The notes: generated by a model not told the origin, from the letters alone. DNA of 64,000 nt from Pseudonocardia humida (GCF_023898865.1 NZ_JAGSOV010000063.1:55496-119495), one strand, 5' to 3'. Counted from the first letter of the stretch, positions 55,515 to 63,985 are shown. Numbers and translations: made by a program.

Positions 55515-55740
55515 CCGTACGACCTGTGGGTCGCCTACGGCCAGTCGAAGACGGCCAAGTGCTGCTCGCCGTGGAGGCGACGAGCGGTGGGGTGGCGAGG
55601 GCGTCCTCCGCACCGACCTCCAGCGCCACGTCGACGAGGCCGAGCTGGACCGGATCCTGGCCGCCGCCGGCGGTGGCCCGTCGGCGTCCTGGAAGACCCC
55701 GCAGCAGGGCGCCGTCGAGAACGAAGCCGTCGGCGGGTGG
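55515..55740 (+). pseudogene. Remnant of a short-chain dehydrogenase
   Basis: Reading across frames gives LWVAYGQSKTAK (the YxxxK catalytic segment of SDRs), then VLLAVEAT in a second frame, then GVLRTDLQRHVDEAELDRILAAAGGG and SWKTPQQGAVENEA, typical of the end of SDRs of the RDH/POR type. The N-terminal Rossmann part is missing and at least two frameshifts or deletions are needed. The end runs into a GTCGAGAACGAA half-repeat and then a C/G homopolymer tract. It starts 15 bases after the S8 protease stop. Confidence 0.6.
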
Positions 55741-55770
55741 GGCGGGGCCCCACGACACGCGAGTGGGAGT

Positions 55771-55842
55771 GGCGGCGCCCCGCCCCCCCCCCGGCCCCCC
55801 CGCCCCCCCCCCCCCCGGGGGGGGGCCCCCCCCCCCCCCCCC
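55771..55842. other. C/G-only homopolymer tract
   Basis: About 70 bases with only C and G, including runs of 9-18 C and a run of 9 G. It may be true low-complexity DNA at the edge of the repeat island, but is more likely partly an assembly or sequencing artefact. Length here should not be trusted. Confidence 0.6.
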
Positions 55843-55930
55843 ACGAGAGTGGCTCTCGCGCCGCCCGGCAGGACGAAAGCCGCTCTCGTGTCGCCGGATG
55901 GGACGAAAGTCGCTCTCGTCTCGCCGAGGC
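55843..55930. repeat. Short-repeat array C1
   Basis: Three units of the ACGARAG-N-CTCTCGT family at about 30-bp spacing, starting ACGAGAGTGGCTCTCG directly after the homopolymer tract and leading into composite copy C. Confidence 0.75.
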
Positions 55931-55991
55931 GGCGCGCAGCGCCGCGAGGCAGGACGGCCTCGATGGGCGCGTAGCGCCACTCCTCCCCCGA

Positions 55992-56330
55992 GGCCCCTGC
56001 CGTCACGTCGGCACGCACAGACGTGCACGCCCGGAAGGCCCCCGCACCCTCCGCTCCCAGCCGCAGCCCGTGGATGCCAGGCGTGCGGGGGTTTTGCCGG
56101 GCGTGCGACGCTGGGCGGGTCGGCGTGAGGGCAGGAGCCGAACCCCCTGCTTGATCCGAGGGCGCCCGCCGCGCAGGCGCGCTCTTCACCTGTCCATGAG
56201 CTGGGCCCTCGGCTGGGCGCGCCGCCCGCCAACGCTGCGGCCTACTGCGCCTCCGGCGGCGCCTCCGCGGCGGGCGACCTCAGCTCCAGCAGGGGGTGGG
56301 AAGTGCTCCCCTGCCGGGGGTGGGGTGGGC
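55992..56330. repeat. Composite palindromic element, copy C (decayed)
   Basis: Stem 1 left arm (55992-56010) is identical to copies A and B; its right arm (56121-56139) has several mismatches. The loop keeps CCAGCCGCAGCCCGTGGATG. The inverted second half is mostly lost: after CTCAGCTCCAGCAGGGGG only a fragment of stem 2 remains (near 56300). This looks like an older or truncated insertion. Confidence 0.65.
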
Positions 56331-56354
56331 GCTGCGCGCCGCCTCGCCCGGGGA

Positions 56355-56560
56355 GCGAGCGCGACTTTCGTTGCGCCCCGTGGAGCGAGCGCGACTTTCG
56401 TCCCACCCGGCGAGCGAGTGGGGCGTTCGGCCAGCCTCGTTGGGCGAGCGCGACTCTCGTTGCGCCCGGCGGAGCGAGCGCGACTCTCGTTGCGCCCCGT
56501 GGAACGAGCGGGACTCTCGTCCCACCCGGCGAGCGAGTGGCGCGTTGGCCCAGCCTCGTT
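56355..56560. repeat. Short-repeat array C2
   Basis: Six or so degenerate units of GAGCGAGCGCGACT(T/C)TCGT type at about 40- and 30-base spacing, on the far side of composite copy C. Ends about 60 bases before the stop of the 56620-57099 gene. Confidence 0.72.
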
Positions 56561-56619
56561 GGCCCGGTTCTCCGCCCGGCCGCCGACCCCCGGCGGCCGG
56601 GCGCAACCCGGGCGGGCTG

Positions 56620-57099
56620 TCAGAGGCGGACGGCGGCGGACTCCACGACCCGCCCGTCGGCCAGCGTCACGCGGACCCGCACCAGCGTGACCTCCGCGGG
56701 CATCGGGAGCAGGAAGCGGCCCAGCTCGTCGGCGGTGGTGGCGATCGCGCCCGACGGGTCGACGGTCAGCTGGCGCAGCTCCAACGCGGCCGGTTGGGCG
56801 GGCACCAGCTGCCCGACCAGGCGGCGGCCGCTGGGCCGATCGTCGACCTCGACCTCGACGGTGAGGTCGCCCGCCTCGAAGGTGACGATCCGCGGCCCGG
56901 CCACCGAGCGGGCCGCCGCGGCGCCGTCGTCGAGCAGCGAGTCGTACGCGACGGCGGCGAGCTCGGCGTCGACGGTGCGCCAGGTGAACAATCCCTTGGC
57001 CGCCCGCACCACGTCCGGGGGCACGGCGGCGACCCTGGCGAGCACTGCGGCCAGGTCGCGCAGGAGCGCGCGGTCGGCGCTGGTCAGCTCAGCGGGCAT
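56620..57099 (-). CDS. Unknown protein overlapping an ECF sigma gene (candidate regulator partner)
   Basis: A 159-residue protein without membrane segments: an N-terminal helical part (SADRALLRDLAAVLARVAAVPPDVVRAAKGLFTWRTVDAELAAVAYD in segments), then a beta-rich domain (FEAGDLTVEVEVDD, RRLVGQLVPAQPAALEL, GRFLLPMPAEVTLVRVRV) like a small carboxypeptidase-regulatory or transthyretin-type sandwich. It is not a zinc-finger anti-sigma factor. The ATG at 57099 is inside the sigma gene (11-base overlap), so the two are made together. From memory, such a protein often stands between an ECF sigma factor and a CHAT gene in actinobacteria. Confidence 0.68.
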   Translation of the reverse strand: MPAELTSADRALLRDLAAVLARVAAVPPDVVRAAKGLFTWRTVDAELAAVAYDSLLDDGAAAARSVAGPRIVTFEAGDLTVEVEVDDRPSGRRLVGQLVPAQPAALELRQLTVDPSGAIATTADELGRFLLPMPAEVTLVRVRVTLADGRVVESAAVRL

Positions 57100-57724
57100 C
57101 GTCGGTCTCCCCGTCCTCGCCCGTGCCGGACGGACCGTCCTGGTAGAGCCGGCGCAGGCGGCGCAGGCAGCGGGCCCGGCTGGGGCCGATGCTGCCGACC
57201 GGCAGGTCGAGCGCGGCGGCGACCTCCGCGTAGGGCGGCGCCACCACGACCACCAGGTGCAGCAGCACCCGGCAGCGCTCGGGCAGCTGGGTGAAGGCCG
57301 ACCAGAGGCGCCGGTCGCGGTCCTCGTCGAGCACGGCCTCCTCGGGCGTCGGCCCCGGGTCGCGCTCGACGTCGAGCTCGGCGCTGTCCTCGGGGAACTC
57401 GCGGGCCCGCAGCCGCAGCATCCGCAGCGCCTCGCGGCGGGCCGTGGTGGCCAGCCAGCCGCCCAGCCGGGCGGGCTCGCGGATGCGGTCGAGGTTCTCC
57501 AGCAGCCGCAGCCAGGTGGTCTGGGTGACCTCGGCGGTGTCGGCGGGGCCGAGCCGGTAGCCGCCTGCCACCGCCCACACCAGGCCGCTGAAGCGCTCGA
57601 CGATCGCGTCCCACGCGTCCTCCTCACCGGCCGCGGCCCGCCCGACCAACGCGGCGACGTCGTCGGGGTCGGTCTCCGCCGCGGCCGCCCCCGGCCGGGC
57701 GGCGGCCCGCACGCAGTTGCTCAT
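57089..57724 (-). CDS. ECF-type sigma-70 factor
   Basis: A 211-residue RNA polymerase sigma factor with regions 2 and 4 only. Region 2: EDAWDAIVERFSGLVWAVAGGYRLGPADTAEVTQTTWLRLLENL; region 4: FTQLPERCRVLLHLVVVVAPPYAEVAAALDLPVGSIGPSRARCLRRLRRLYQ, with the HTH at AEVAAALDLPVGSIGPSRAR. The GPSRARCLRRLR ending is of the group linked with CHAT genes. ATG 57724 follows AGAGAGGTGG. Its gene overlaps the 159-residue partner by 11 bases. The regulon is unknown; the flanking CHAT/S8 genes are the obvious candidates. Confidence 0.9.
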   Translation of the reverse strand: MSNCVRAAARPGAAAAETDPDDVAALVGRAAAGEEDAWDAIVERFSGLVWAVAGGYRLGPADTAEVTQTTWLRLLENLDRIREPARLGGWLATTARREALRMLRLRAREFPEDSAELDVERDPGPTPEEAVLDEDRDRRLWSAFTQLPERCRVLLHLVVVVAPPYAEVAAALDLPVGSIGPSRARCLRRLRRLYQDGPSGTGEDGETDDAR

Positions 57725-57908
57725 GCCCACCTCTCTCCGCCCCGCACCCGCGGGGCTCCCCCGTGGTCCCTGAGCGGTGAACCGGTCCCCCGATACTGTT
57801 GATCGCTCATCGATCGGGCACCGGTCGACGACCGGACGACGACCGGTCCGGCTCGCGCAGCACCCTTCCCCGCATCTGGTCCGTTGTGTCCGATTAGTGG
57901 CCTTGCTT

Positions 57909-57924
57909 GTAGTACATGTGCTAC
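57909..57924. promoter_or_regulatory. 16-bp near-palindrome upstream of the ABC/XRE operon
   Basis: GTAGTACATGTGCTAC is palindromic except for one T:G pair. It lies 20 bases before the ATP-binding gene start in an A/T-richer patch, next to TTGCTT (57903-57908). A likely operator for the XRE protein encoded at the end of this operon. Confidence 0.55.
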
Positions 57925-57943
57925 TTTTCGCAGCAGGGGAGCA

Positions 57944-58903
57944 ATGGACCATCACATGGGGGCGACCATGCTGGAGAACGTCGAGGAACCGGACCCGGTG
58001 GTCCGCGTGCGCGGGCTGCGCATGCGCTACGGCAGCACCGACGTCCTGCGCGGCCTGGACTTCGACGTCCGCGCCGGGGAGGTCGTCACCCTGCTGGGCC
58101 CGAACGGGGCGGGCAAGAGCACCACCATCGAGATCCTGGAGGGCTTCCGGGAGCGCTCCGCGGGCGAGGTCCGCGTGCTCGGGGTCGACCCGGCCCGCGG
58201 CGACGAGCGCTGGCGCTCGGAGATCGGCATGGTGCTGCAGTCCTGGCGCGACCACGGGAAGTGGAAGGTGCGCGAGCTGCTCGCCCACCTCGGCGCGCAC
58301 TACGCCCGGTTCAGCGAGCCCGGGCGCCGCCGCCCGATCGACACCGACGAACTGCTCGCGACCGTCGGCCTCGCCGACCGCCGCGACCAGCGGATCGCCT
58401 CGCTGTCCGGCGGGCAGCGCCGCCGCCTCGACGTGGCCATCGGCATCGTCGGGCGGCCCCGGCTGCTGTTCCTGGACGAACCGACCGCGGGCTTCGACCC
58501 CGAGGCCCGCCGCGACTTCCACGACCTGGTGCACCGCCTCGCCGACGACGAGGCCACCACCATCCTGCTCACCACCCACGACCTGGCCGAGGCCGAGCGG
58601 CTGGCCGACCGGATCCTCATCCTGGCCGCCGGGCGGATCGTCGCCGACGGCAGCGCCGACCAGCTGGCCCGCCGGGTCGCCGGCCGCAGCGAGATCCGGT
58701 GGACCCGCGGCGGGGAGCGGTTCGTGCACAGCACCGACGACTCGGTCGCCTTCCTGCGCGAGCTGCTCGGCGCGCCGGGCGAGGAGATCCACGAGCTCGA
58801 GGTCCGCCGGGCCTCGCTGGAGGACACCTACATGGCGATGGTGCACCAGCACGAGGACGGACCGCTCCCCGGGCGCACCCGGGTCGAGGGGGTGCCGGCA
58901 TGA
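57944..58903 (+). CDS. ABC-2 type exporter ATP-binding protein
   Basis: A 319-residue ATPase: Walker A GPNGAGKSTT, Q-loop in MVLQSWRDHGKW, signature LSGGQRRRLDVAI, Walker B LLFLDEPTAGFDPEARRDF, H-loop in TTHDLAEAERLAD, and a C-terminal DUF4162-like tail (about 245-310). This type powers small-molecule or drug/antibiotic export (DrrA-like). ATG 57944 has GGGGAG before it; ATGs 12 and 24 bases later are alternatives. Overlaps the permease by ATGA. The third gene is an XRE regulator. Confidence 0.9.
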   Translation: MDHHMGATMLENVEEPDPVVRVRGLRMRYGSTDVLRGLDFDVRAGEVVTLLGPNGAGKSTTIEILEGFRERSAGEVRVLGVDPARGDERWRSEIGMVLQSWRDHGKWKVRELLAHLGAHYARFSEPGRRRPIDTDELLATVGLADRRDQRIASLSGGQRRRLDVAIGIVGRPRLLFLDEPTAGFDPEARRDFHDLVHRLADDEATTILLTTHDLAEAERLADRILILAAGRIVADGSADQLARRVAGRSEIRWTRGGERFVHSTDDSVAFLRELLGAPGEEIHELEVRRASLEDTYMAMVHQHEDGPLPGRTRVEGVPA

Positions 58904-59766
58904 CCACCGCGACCGCATCCCCCGCCGTGCTCCCGACGCTGCGGCTCGGCCTGGCCCGGGGCTGGATCACCTACCGCAGCCTGCTGACCACCCGCGAAGG
59001 CCTCTTCCAGACGGTGTTCTGGAACGCCGTGCCGCTCGTCGTGCTGATCCTCAACCGGGGGTCCACGCTCGGCGACACCGGGCTCTCGCTCAGCGCCGCG
59101 CTGCTGCCCGGCATCCTCGCGATCGGACTGGCCTTCGGGGTGATGGGCACCGCGTACAGCCTGTCCGCCGAGCGCGAGGACGGCACGCTGCTGCGGGCCA
59201 AGGCCGTACCGGGCGGCATGTCCAGCTACGTCGTCGGGCTCTGCGTGGCCGCCGCCCTCGACGGGCTGCTGTCGATCCTGATCGTGCTGGTCCCGGCGAT
59301 GTTCATCGTGCCGGGGGTGCCGGTCGGCGACGCCGTGTTCTGGCTGGGCCTGGCCGGCTGGGTGGCGCTGGGCCTGGTGGCCTGCCTGCCTCTCGGCATC
59401 CTGGTCGGGTCGGTCATCCGCAGCCCCCGGGTCATCGGTGGCCTCGGCTTCCTCGCCACGATCGGGCTGGCCATGCTGTCGGGCCTGTTCTTCCCGGTGC
59501 AGGTGCTGTGGGGCTGGGTCCAGGTCGCCGTGCAGGCGTTCCCCGTCTACTGGCTCGGTCTCGGGCTGCGCTCGTCGTTCCTGCCCCCCGAGGCGGTCGC
59601 GATGGAGATCGGCGGGTCGTGGCGCACGCTGGAGACGATCGCGGTGCTCGGGGCGTGGGCCGCGGTCGGGCTGCTGCTGGGCCCGGTGCTGCTGCGCCGG
59701 ATGGCCCGGCGGGAGTCCGGCTCGGCGGTGGAGGCCCGCCGGCAGCAGGCGCTGCAGCGGACGTAG
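58900..59766 (+). CDS. ABC-2 type exporter permease
   Basis: A 288-residue membrane protein with six hydrophobic segments and the ABC-2 features SAEREDGTLLRAKAVPGGMSSYVVG after the second helix and GFLATIGLAMLSGLFFPVQVLWGWVQVAVQAFPVYWLGLGLR near the fifth. ATG 58900 overlaps the ATPase stop by 4 bases. Exports an unknown substrate; in this context it may be unrelated to the CHAT/S8 genes. Confidence 0.88.
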   Translation: MTTATASPAVLPTLRLGLARGWITYRSLLTTREGLFQTVFWNAVPLVVLILNRGSTLGDTGLSLSAALLPGILAIGLAFGVMGTAYSLSAEREDGTLLRAKAVPGGMSSYVVGLCVAAALDGLLSILIVLVPAMFIVPGVPVGDAVFWLGLAGWVALGLVACLPLGILVGSVIRSPRVIGGLGFLATIGLAMLSGLFFPVQVLWGWVQVAVQAFPVYWLGLGLRSSFLPPEAVAMEIGGSWRTLETIAVLGAWAAVGLLLGPVLLRRMARRESGSAVEARRQQALQRT

Positions 59767-59778
59767 AGGATGGTCGCG

Positions 59779-60021
59779 ATGTCCGAGACCATCCACAACC
59801 GCATCGCCATGCTGCGCGCCGAGCGCGGCGTCTCCCGGCGCGAGCTGGCCGAGGCGCTCGGCGTGCACTACCAGACGATCGGCTACCTCGAGCGCGGCGA
59901 GTACAGCCCGAGCCTGCACCTCGCGCTGCGCGTCGCGGAGTACTTCGAGGTGCCCGTCGAGGTGGTGTTCTCGGTCCGGCCCTTCCCGCGCCTGGGCTCC
60001 CGGGCGGGCGAGTCGGCCTGA
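59779..60021 (+). CDS. XRE-type HTH regulator
   Basis: An 80-residue Cro/C1-type DNA-binding protein: NRIAMLRAERGVSRRELAEALGVHYQTIGYLERGEYSPSLHLALRVAEYFEVPVEVVF is the complete five-helix HTH, with a short tail. ATG 59779 lies 8 bases after AGAGGA; ATG 59770 is also in frame. It follows the permease by 12 bases, so it probably regulates its own operon through the palindrome at 57909-57924. Similar YozG-like regulators often sit with ABC-2 exporters. Converges on TPR-CHAT 2 with a 7-base gap. Confidence 0.85.
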   Translation: MSETIHNRIAMLRAERGVSRRELAEALGVHYQTIGYLERGEYSPSLHLALRVAEYFEVPVEVVFSVRPFPRLGSRAGESA

Positions 60022-60028
60022 GCCGGGA

Positions 60029-62659
60029 TCAGCCCGCGCCGTAGGCGGTGAAGGCGCACCAGTTGACGAAGTCGCGCGGGTCGTCGGTGCCCTGGGCGGC
60101 CCGCGCCTCGAACAGCGCGGACGCCATGCGCTCGCCCGCGGCCAGCCTGCCGTGCAGCGACCGCATGAGCGGCACGGCCTCGGCGTCCGGCACGACCACG
60201 ACGCTGGCCACCACGCCCGCGGTGCCCCGGGCGAGCAGCGCGCTGACGAACCCGAGCAGCTCGTTCCCGGCGTAGGAGACGTCGGCCGCGGAGTCGCAGG
60301 AGGCGAGCACCACGCGCCGCGGCGCGACGGCGCGCAGGTCGAGCTCGTGCACGGTGAGCTGGCCGCCGGTCAGCTCCAGCGCGGAGAACGTCGGGTTGTC
60401 GGCGCGCAGCAGGCCGTGGCAGGCGAAGTGGACCAGGTCGCAGCGGCCGATCGCGTCGACCACGGCCTGCGCGGTGCTCTCCGGCGGCACCAGCACGTCG
60501 ACGCCGGGGTGGCAGCCGGCCACGACGGCCACCTCGTGCTCGGCGCCGTCCAGGCCGGGCCCGGCCACGACCAGCGCCCGCCCGCCGTGCTCGACGGGCC
60601 GCTCGCGCGTGCCCGCCCACAGCGTCGCCGACGGGGCGGCCGACACCGGGGCGCTGTGCAGCGCCGACCAGGGCAGCCGGTGGGTGCCGCGGGCGGGCAC
60701 CACGACCAGTGGGGTGTCCGCGCCGACCCCGAGCGGGGCCACCAGCAGCTCGCGCAGCCGGGCCAGCGCGTGCCGGGCGCTGGTCCAGGCGCTGTCCATC
60801 GCGGCGGGCAGGCCTGGGCGCACCAGCCTGCGCAGCGCGAACTGCAGCGCGTCGGCCTCGAACCGGACGCGACCCCAGTCGCCCAGGTGCGCCAGCCTGC
60901 GCCGCCCGCGGTCGAGCACGACGGCCACGACCTCGTCGCGGTAGCGGCTGTAGGAGACCAGCGCCTCGCCGTCGAGCAGGTCGGCCAGGGCACCGGCGCG
61001 CACGGTCGTGCCCTTCTCCGCGCCGCTGCCCTCGCGGTGCCAGGTGGCCCGGCGCAGGCGCTGCTCGAGGTCGGTCTGGCGGGCGAGCAGCTCGGTGACG
61101 TCCTCGCCGGTGCGCCCGCGGGCCGCCGCCAGCTCCGCGCGCACCGCGGCCAGCTCGACACCCTCCTCCTCGACGGCCTGCGGCTCCGGCGCCGAGGTGG
61201 CCAGGTACGCGGCGGCCCTGGTGCGCTCGGCCCAGTCGAGCACGCGCGAGGGCGAGCCGCTGCGCAGCAGGCTGCCCATGCCCAGCAGGCCCAGCTCGAC
61301 GCCGTGCGCGGCGGCGAGCGCGCGCAGCTCGGTGGAGGCCAGCGCGCCGCGGTGGGCGGCCAGCTCCCGCAGGCCCGCCCGGCACTGCCGCAGCATCGCC
61401 GCGTCGTCGCCCGCGGCCCCGGCGGCCAGCGCCGCGGCCAGCCTGCCCTGCAGCCGGACCAGCACCGGCGCGCCCTCGGAGCGCCGGGCGGCCGCGGCGA
61501 ACCGGCGGGCGGCCATCGCGGTGCGCCCGACCTCCAGCGCGGCCCGACCCGCCGCCAGGTCGGCGCCCACCGCGGCGGCGACCAGCCCGAGCCGGGCCAG
61601 CGCGTCGGCCGCGCGACCGGCGCGGTCGGCGTCGGCGCTGGTGAGGGTGCCCGCGCGGCGGCGCGACTCGGTGATCACCACGGTGGACATCGCCACCCAG
61701 CCGGTCCGCCGCTGCCCGCGGAACAGCGCCACGGCCGCCTCCGCCTCCTCGCGCGCGGCCGCGGCGTCGCCCATCAACAGCGCGATCTCGGCCAGCTTCA
61801 GCCGGGCCTCGGCCGCCATCAGCGGCACGTCGTGCTCGGCGAGCTCGGCGACGGCCCTGGCCGCCAGCTCGCGGGCCTCCGGCAGGGCCCGCAGCGCGGC
61901 CAGGACCTCGGCCGACTCGGCGTAGGCCTCCCCCAGCGGCAGCCCCACCGCGGCCAGCGCCTCGACGGCGGTGTCCAGCTGGCGCAGCCCCTCGGCCAGC
62001 CGGCCGCACTGGGTGAGCACCAGGCCGCGGTTCTGCGCGACCAGCGCGGCGAGCGCCGGGCCGACCCGGGCGGCCAGCTCGCAGGCCAGCTCGATGTTGG
62101 CCAGCGCGTCGGGCACGCGGCCCATCACCGCCGAGCCCAGGGCCAGGTTGTTGGCCGCCCGCGCGCGGACGTCGACCGTGGCGGCGGGGTGCGCGAGCAC
62201 GGCGCGGTAGACGGCGTGGGCAGCCTCCAGCCGCCCGATCTGGCTGAGCAGCACCCCGCGCTTGAGCTCCAGCTCCGGGGTGGCGGCGTCGGCGAGCAGC
62301 GGCCCGGCCCGGTCGACGTCGTTGAGCGCGACGCGGGTGCGCCCCAGCTCCAGGTTGACCGCCGCCCGGCTCACCAGCACCTCGCCGAGCCGCTCGTCGA
62401 GCCCGGCCCGCCGGGCCAGCCCGGCCGCCTCGTCGAGCAGTTCGAGCGCGCGCGCGTTGCGCAGCTGCAGGCGCTCGAACCACGCCTGCGCGCGCAGAGC
62501 CACGATCAGCGCCTCGGTGTGCCCGGCCCGCCGGGCCGCGTCGGCGAGGTCGCGCGCGGCGGGCCCGAGGGTGGCCGGGTCGCCGACCATCTCGTCGTGC
62601 ACGGACACGGCCCGTATCAGCAGATCGCCGCCCGACTCTTGAACGCCGACGCCGACCAT
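60029..62659 (-). CDS. TPR-CHAT protein 2 (caspase-like putative protease)
   Basis: An 876-residue paralog of the protein at 51407: TPR-like helical repeats (about 20-520; VRARAANNLALGSAVMGRVPDALANIELA), then a CHAT domain (about 640-876) with His748 in FACHGLLRADNPTFSALELTGG and Cys788 in VVLASCDSAADVSYAG, again 40 residues apart. Both end with D-D-P-R-D-FVNWCAF/DPRQFVSWCV-type strands. Gene organisation is the same as for pair 1: start-to-start gap of 48 bases with a divergent S8 protease. ATG 62659 has no clear ribosome site; TTGACA at 62670-62675 on the minus strand is upstream but without a good -10. No coupled downstream gene here. Confidence 0.87.
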   Translation of the reverse strand: MVGVGVQESGGDLLIRAVSVHDEMVGDPATLGPAARDLADAARRAGHTEALIVALRAQAWFERLQLRNARALELLDEAAGLARRAGLDERLGEVLVSRAAVNLELGRTRVALNDVDRAGPLLADAATPELELKRGVLLSQIGRLEAAHAVYRAVLAHPAATVDVRARAANNLALGSAVMGRVPDALANIELACELAARVGPALAALVAQNRGLVLTQCGRLAEGLRQLDTAVEALAAVGLPLGEAYAESAEVLAALRALPEARELAARAVAELAEHDVPLMAAEARLKLAEIALLMGDAAAAREEAEAAVALFRGQRRTGWVAMSTVVITESRRRAGTLTSADADRAGRAADALARLGLVAAAVGADLAAGRAALEVGRTAMAARRFAAAARRSEGAPVLVRLQGRLAAALAAGAAGDDAAMLRQCRAGLRELAAHRGALASTELRALAAAHGVELGLLGMGSLLRSGSPSRVLDWAERTRAAAYLATSAPEPQAVEEEGVELAAVRAELAAARGRTGEDVTELLARQTDLEQRLRRATWHREGSGAEKGTTVRAGALADLLDGEALVSYSRYRDEVVAVVLDRGRRRLAHLGDWGRVRFEADALQFALRRLVRPGLPAAMDSAWTSARHALARLRELLVAPLGVGADTPLVVVPARGTHRLPWSALHSAPVSAAPSATLWAGTRERPVEHGGRALVVAGPGLDGAEHEVAVVAGCHPGVDVLVPPESTAQAVVDAIGRCDLVHFACHGLLRADNPTFSALELTGGQLTVHELDLRAVAPRRVVLASCDSAADVSYAGNELLGFVSALLARGTAGVVASVVVVPDAEAVPLMRSLHGRLAAGERMASALFEARAAQGTDDPRDFVNWCAFTAYGAG

Positions 62660-62707
62660 GACGGAATACTGTCAAGCCGGGAGTCGGCGCGTCGAGAAGG
62701 AGAGCCC

Positions 62708-63985
62708 GTGCCCGCGAGCAAGGCATTCGCCGAGAACGACTACTCCGATCCCCGAACCGACGAGCAGCGCGAGCGGGAGCGCCGCCAGGTCCGCCGGCAG
62801 GTCGCCAGCCTGAAGCGGCTGGCGCGCGACAGCTACTACCAGCGCCGCGCCTTCGCCAAGCTGGACGGCAGGCGGCGCAGCCGCGCCGAGCGCGTCCAGC
62901 TGCAGGCGATCCAGCGGGCGCGCCGCCCCGACGTCATCGTCGCCGAGGGCTCGGTCGTCACCTGGGACGCGGAGGGCTGCCGCTGCCGCGACGTCGAGGT
63001 CGACCCCGAGGCCCCGGCCTCCATGCTGCGGGCGGCCGAGGCGCTGCGCGCCGACGGCGTCGGCGCCGCGGTCAACTACGTCATCCCGCTGGCCGGCTAC
63101 ATCAAGGGCGCGGGCGGGCCGGAGCCGTCGGCGGGCGCGCGACCGTTCGGCGGCACGGGCACCCCGGCGCCGCAGGCCGCGCTCGTCGCCGTCCTGGACA
63201 CCGGGATCAGCGCCGATACCCGCTCCGACGGCTACCTCGCCATGCCGGTCGACGCGGGCGACATCGACGCGCTCGACGAGTTCCCGCCCGACGGGCTGCT
63301 CGACGCGGGCGCGGGGCACGGCGCGTTCGTGGCCGGGATCGTCCAGCAGGTCGCGCCGGACGCCCGCGTCCTGGTGCACAAGGTGATGGACAGCGACGGC
63401 ATCACCACCGACGCCGCGCTGGCCGACGGGCTGCGCCGGGCCGCGGCGGCCGGTGCGAAGATCATCAACATGTCGCTGGGCACCGAGACCCTCGACGACA
63501 GCGCCCCGCCCGCCCTCCGCGCGGCCGTCGGCGAGCTGCGCGAGCAGGGCGTGCTGGTCGTCTGCGCCGCGGGCAACAGCGCCGACTGCGAACCCGTATG
63601 GCCGGCCGCGCTCAGCACCGAGTTCGACAACGTCGTCGCCGTGGCCGCGCTCGACCCCGCGGGCGACCCGGCGTCCTGGTCCAGCCACGGCGACTGGGTC
63701 ACCTGCTCCACCATCGGCGAGGGCGTGGTCTCGACCTACGTCGAGGGCACCGAGGACGGCATGCTCATCGACGACCCCGACCCCGACACCTACGGCCCCG
63801 ACTCCTGGGCCTGCTGGACGGGCACCTCGTTCGCCGCACCGCAGATCACCGGCGCGCTCGTGCGGCTGATGAGCGAGGACTCGACGCTGGACACCCCGGC
63901 CGAGGCCCTGCGTGCGCTCCAGCAGCGCGGCGGCACCCTCGACGGGGGCTACGGCTGGAGCGTCCGGATCCTGCCCGGCACCTGA
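62708..63985 (+). CDS. Cytoplasmic S8 (subtilisin-like) protease 2
   Basis: A 425-residue subtilase with complete triad: Asp164 (VAVLDTGIS), His204 (GAGHGAFVAGIV), Ser374 (WTGTSFAAPQITG), and oxyanion Asn in VCAAGNSAD. No signal peptide. Its N-terminal 150 residues differ from those of protease 1: a basic helical stretch (RERERRQVRRQVASLKRLAR) then VIVAEGSVVTWDAEGCRCRDVEV and VGAAVNYVIPLAGYIKGAGGPEP, whose last part does resemble PASANHVTPLNPWVKGDGGPE of protease 1, so the region just before the catalytic domain is shared. GTG 62708 follows AAGGAGA. A TACTGT box at 62667-62672 could be its -10. Confidence 0.87.
   Translation: MPASKAFAENDYSDPRTDEQRERERRQVRRQVASLKRLARDSYYQRRAFAKLDGRRRSRAERVQLQAIQRARRPDVIVAEGSVVTWDAEGCRCRDVEVDPEAPASMLRAAEALRADGVGAAVNYVIPLAGYIKGAGGPEPSAGARPFGGTGTPAPQAALVAVLDTGISADTRSDGYLAMPVDAGDIDALDEFPPDGLLDAGAGHGAFVAGIVQQVAPDARVLVHKVMDSDGITTDAALADGLRRAAAAGAKIINMSLGTETLDDSAPPALRAAVGELREQGVLVVCAAGNSADCEPVWPAALSTEFDNVVAVAALDPAGDPASWSSHGDWVTCSTIGEGVVSTYVEGTEDGMLIDDPDPDTYGPDSWACWTGTSFAAPQITGALVRLMSEDSTLDTPAEALRALQQRGGTLDGGYGWSVRILPGT

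Noticed and set aside
60029..62659. Type III-E CRISPR-associated TPR-CHAT (Craspase)
   Set aside because: No gRAMP, Cas1 or CRISPR array is present; only the domain layout is shared.
59438..62707. A single 1,515-residue protein ending in the S8 protease
   Set aside because: The first 1,090 codons are the antisense shadow of TPR-CHAT 2 and an off-frame reading of the permease; the AAGGAGA site and GTG at 62708 mark the true start.
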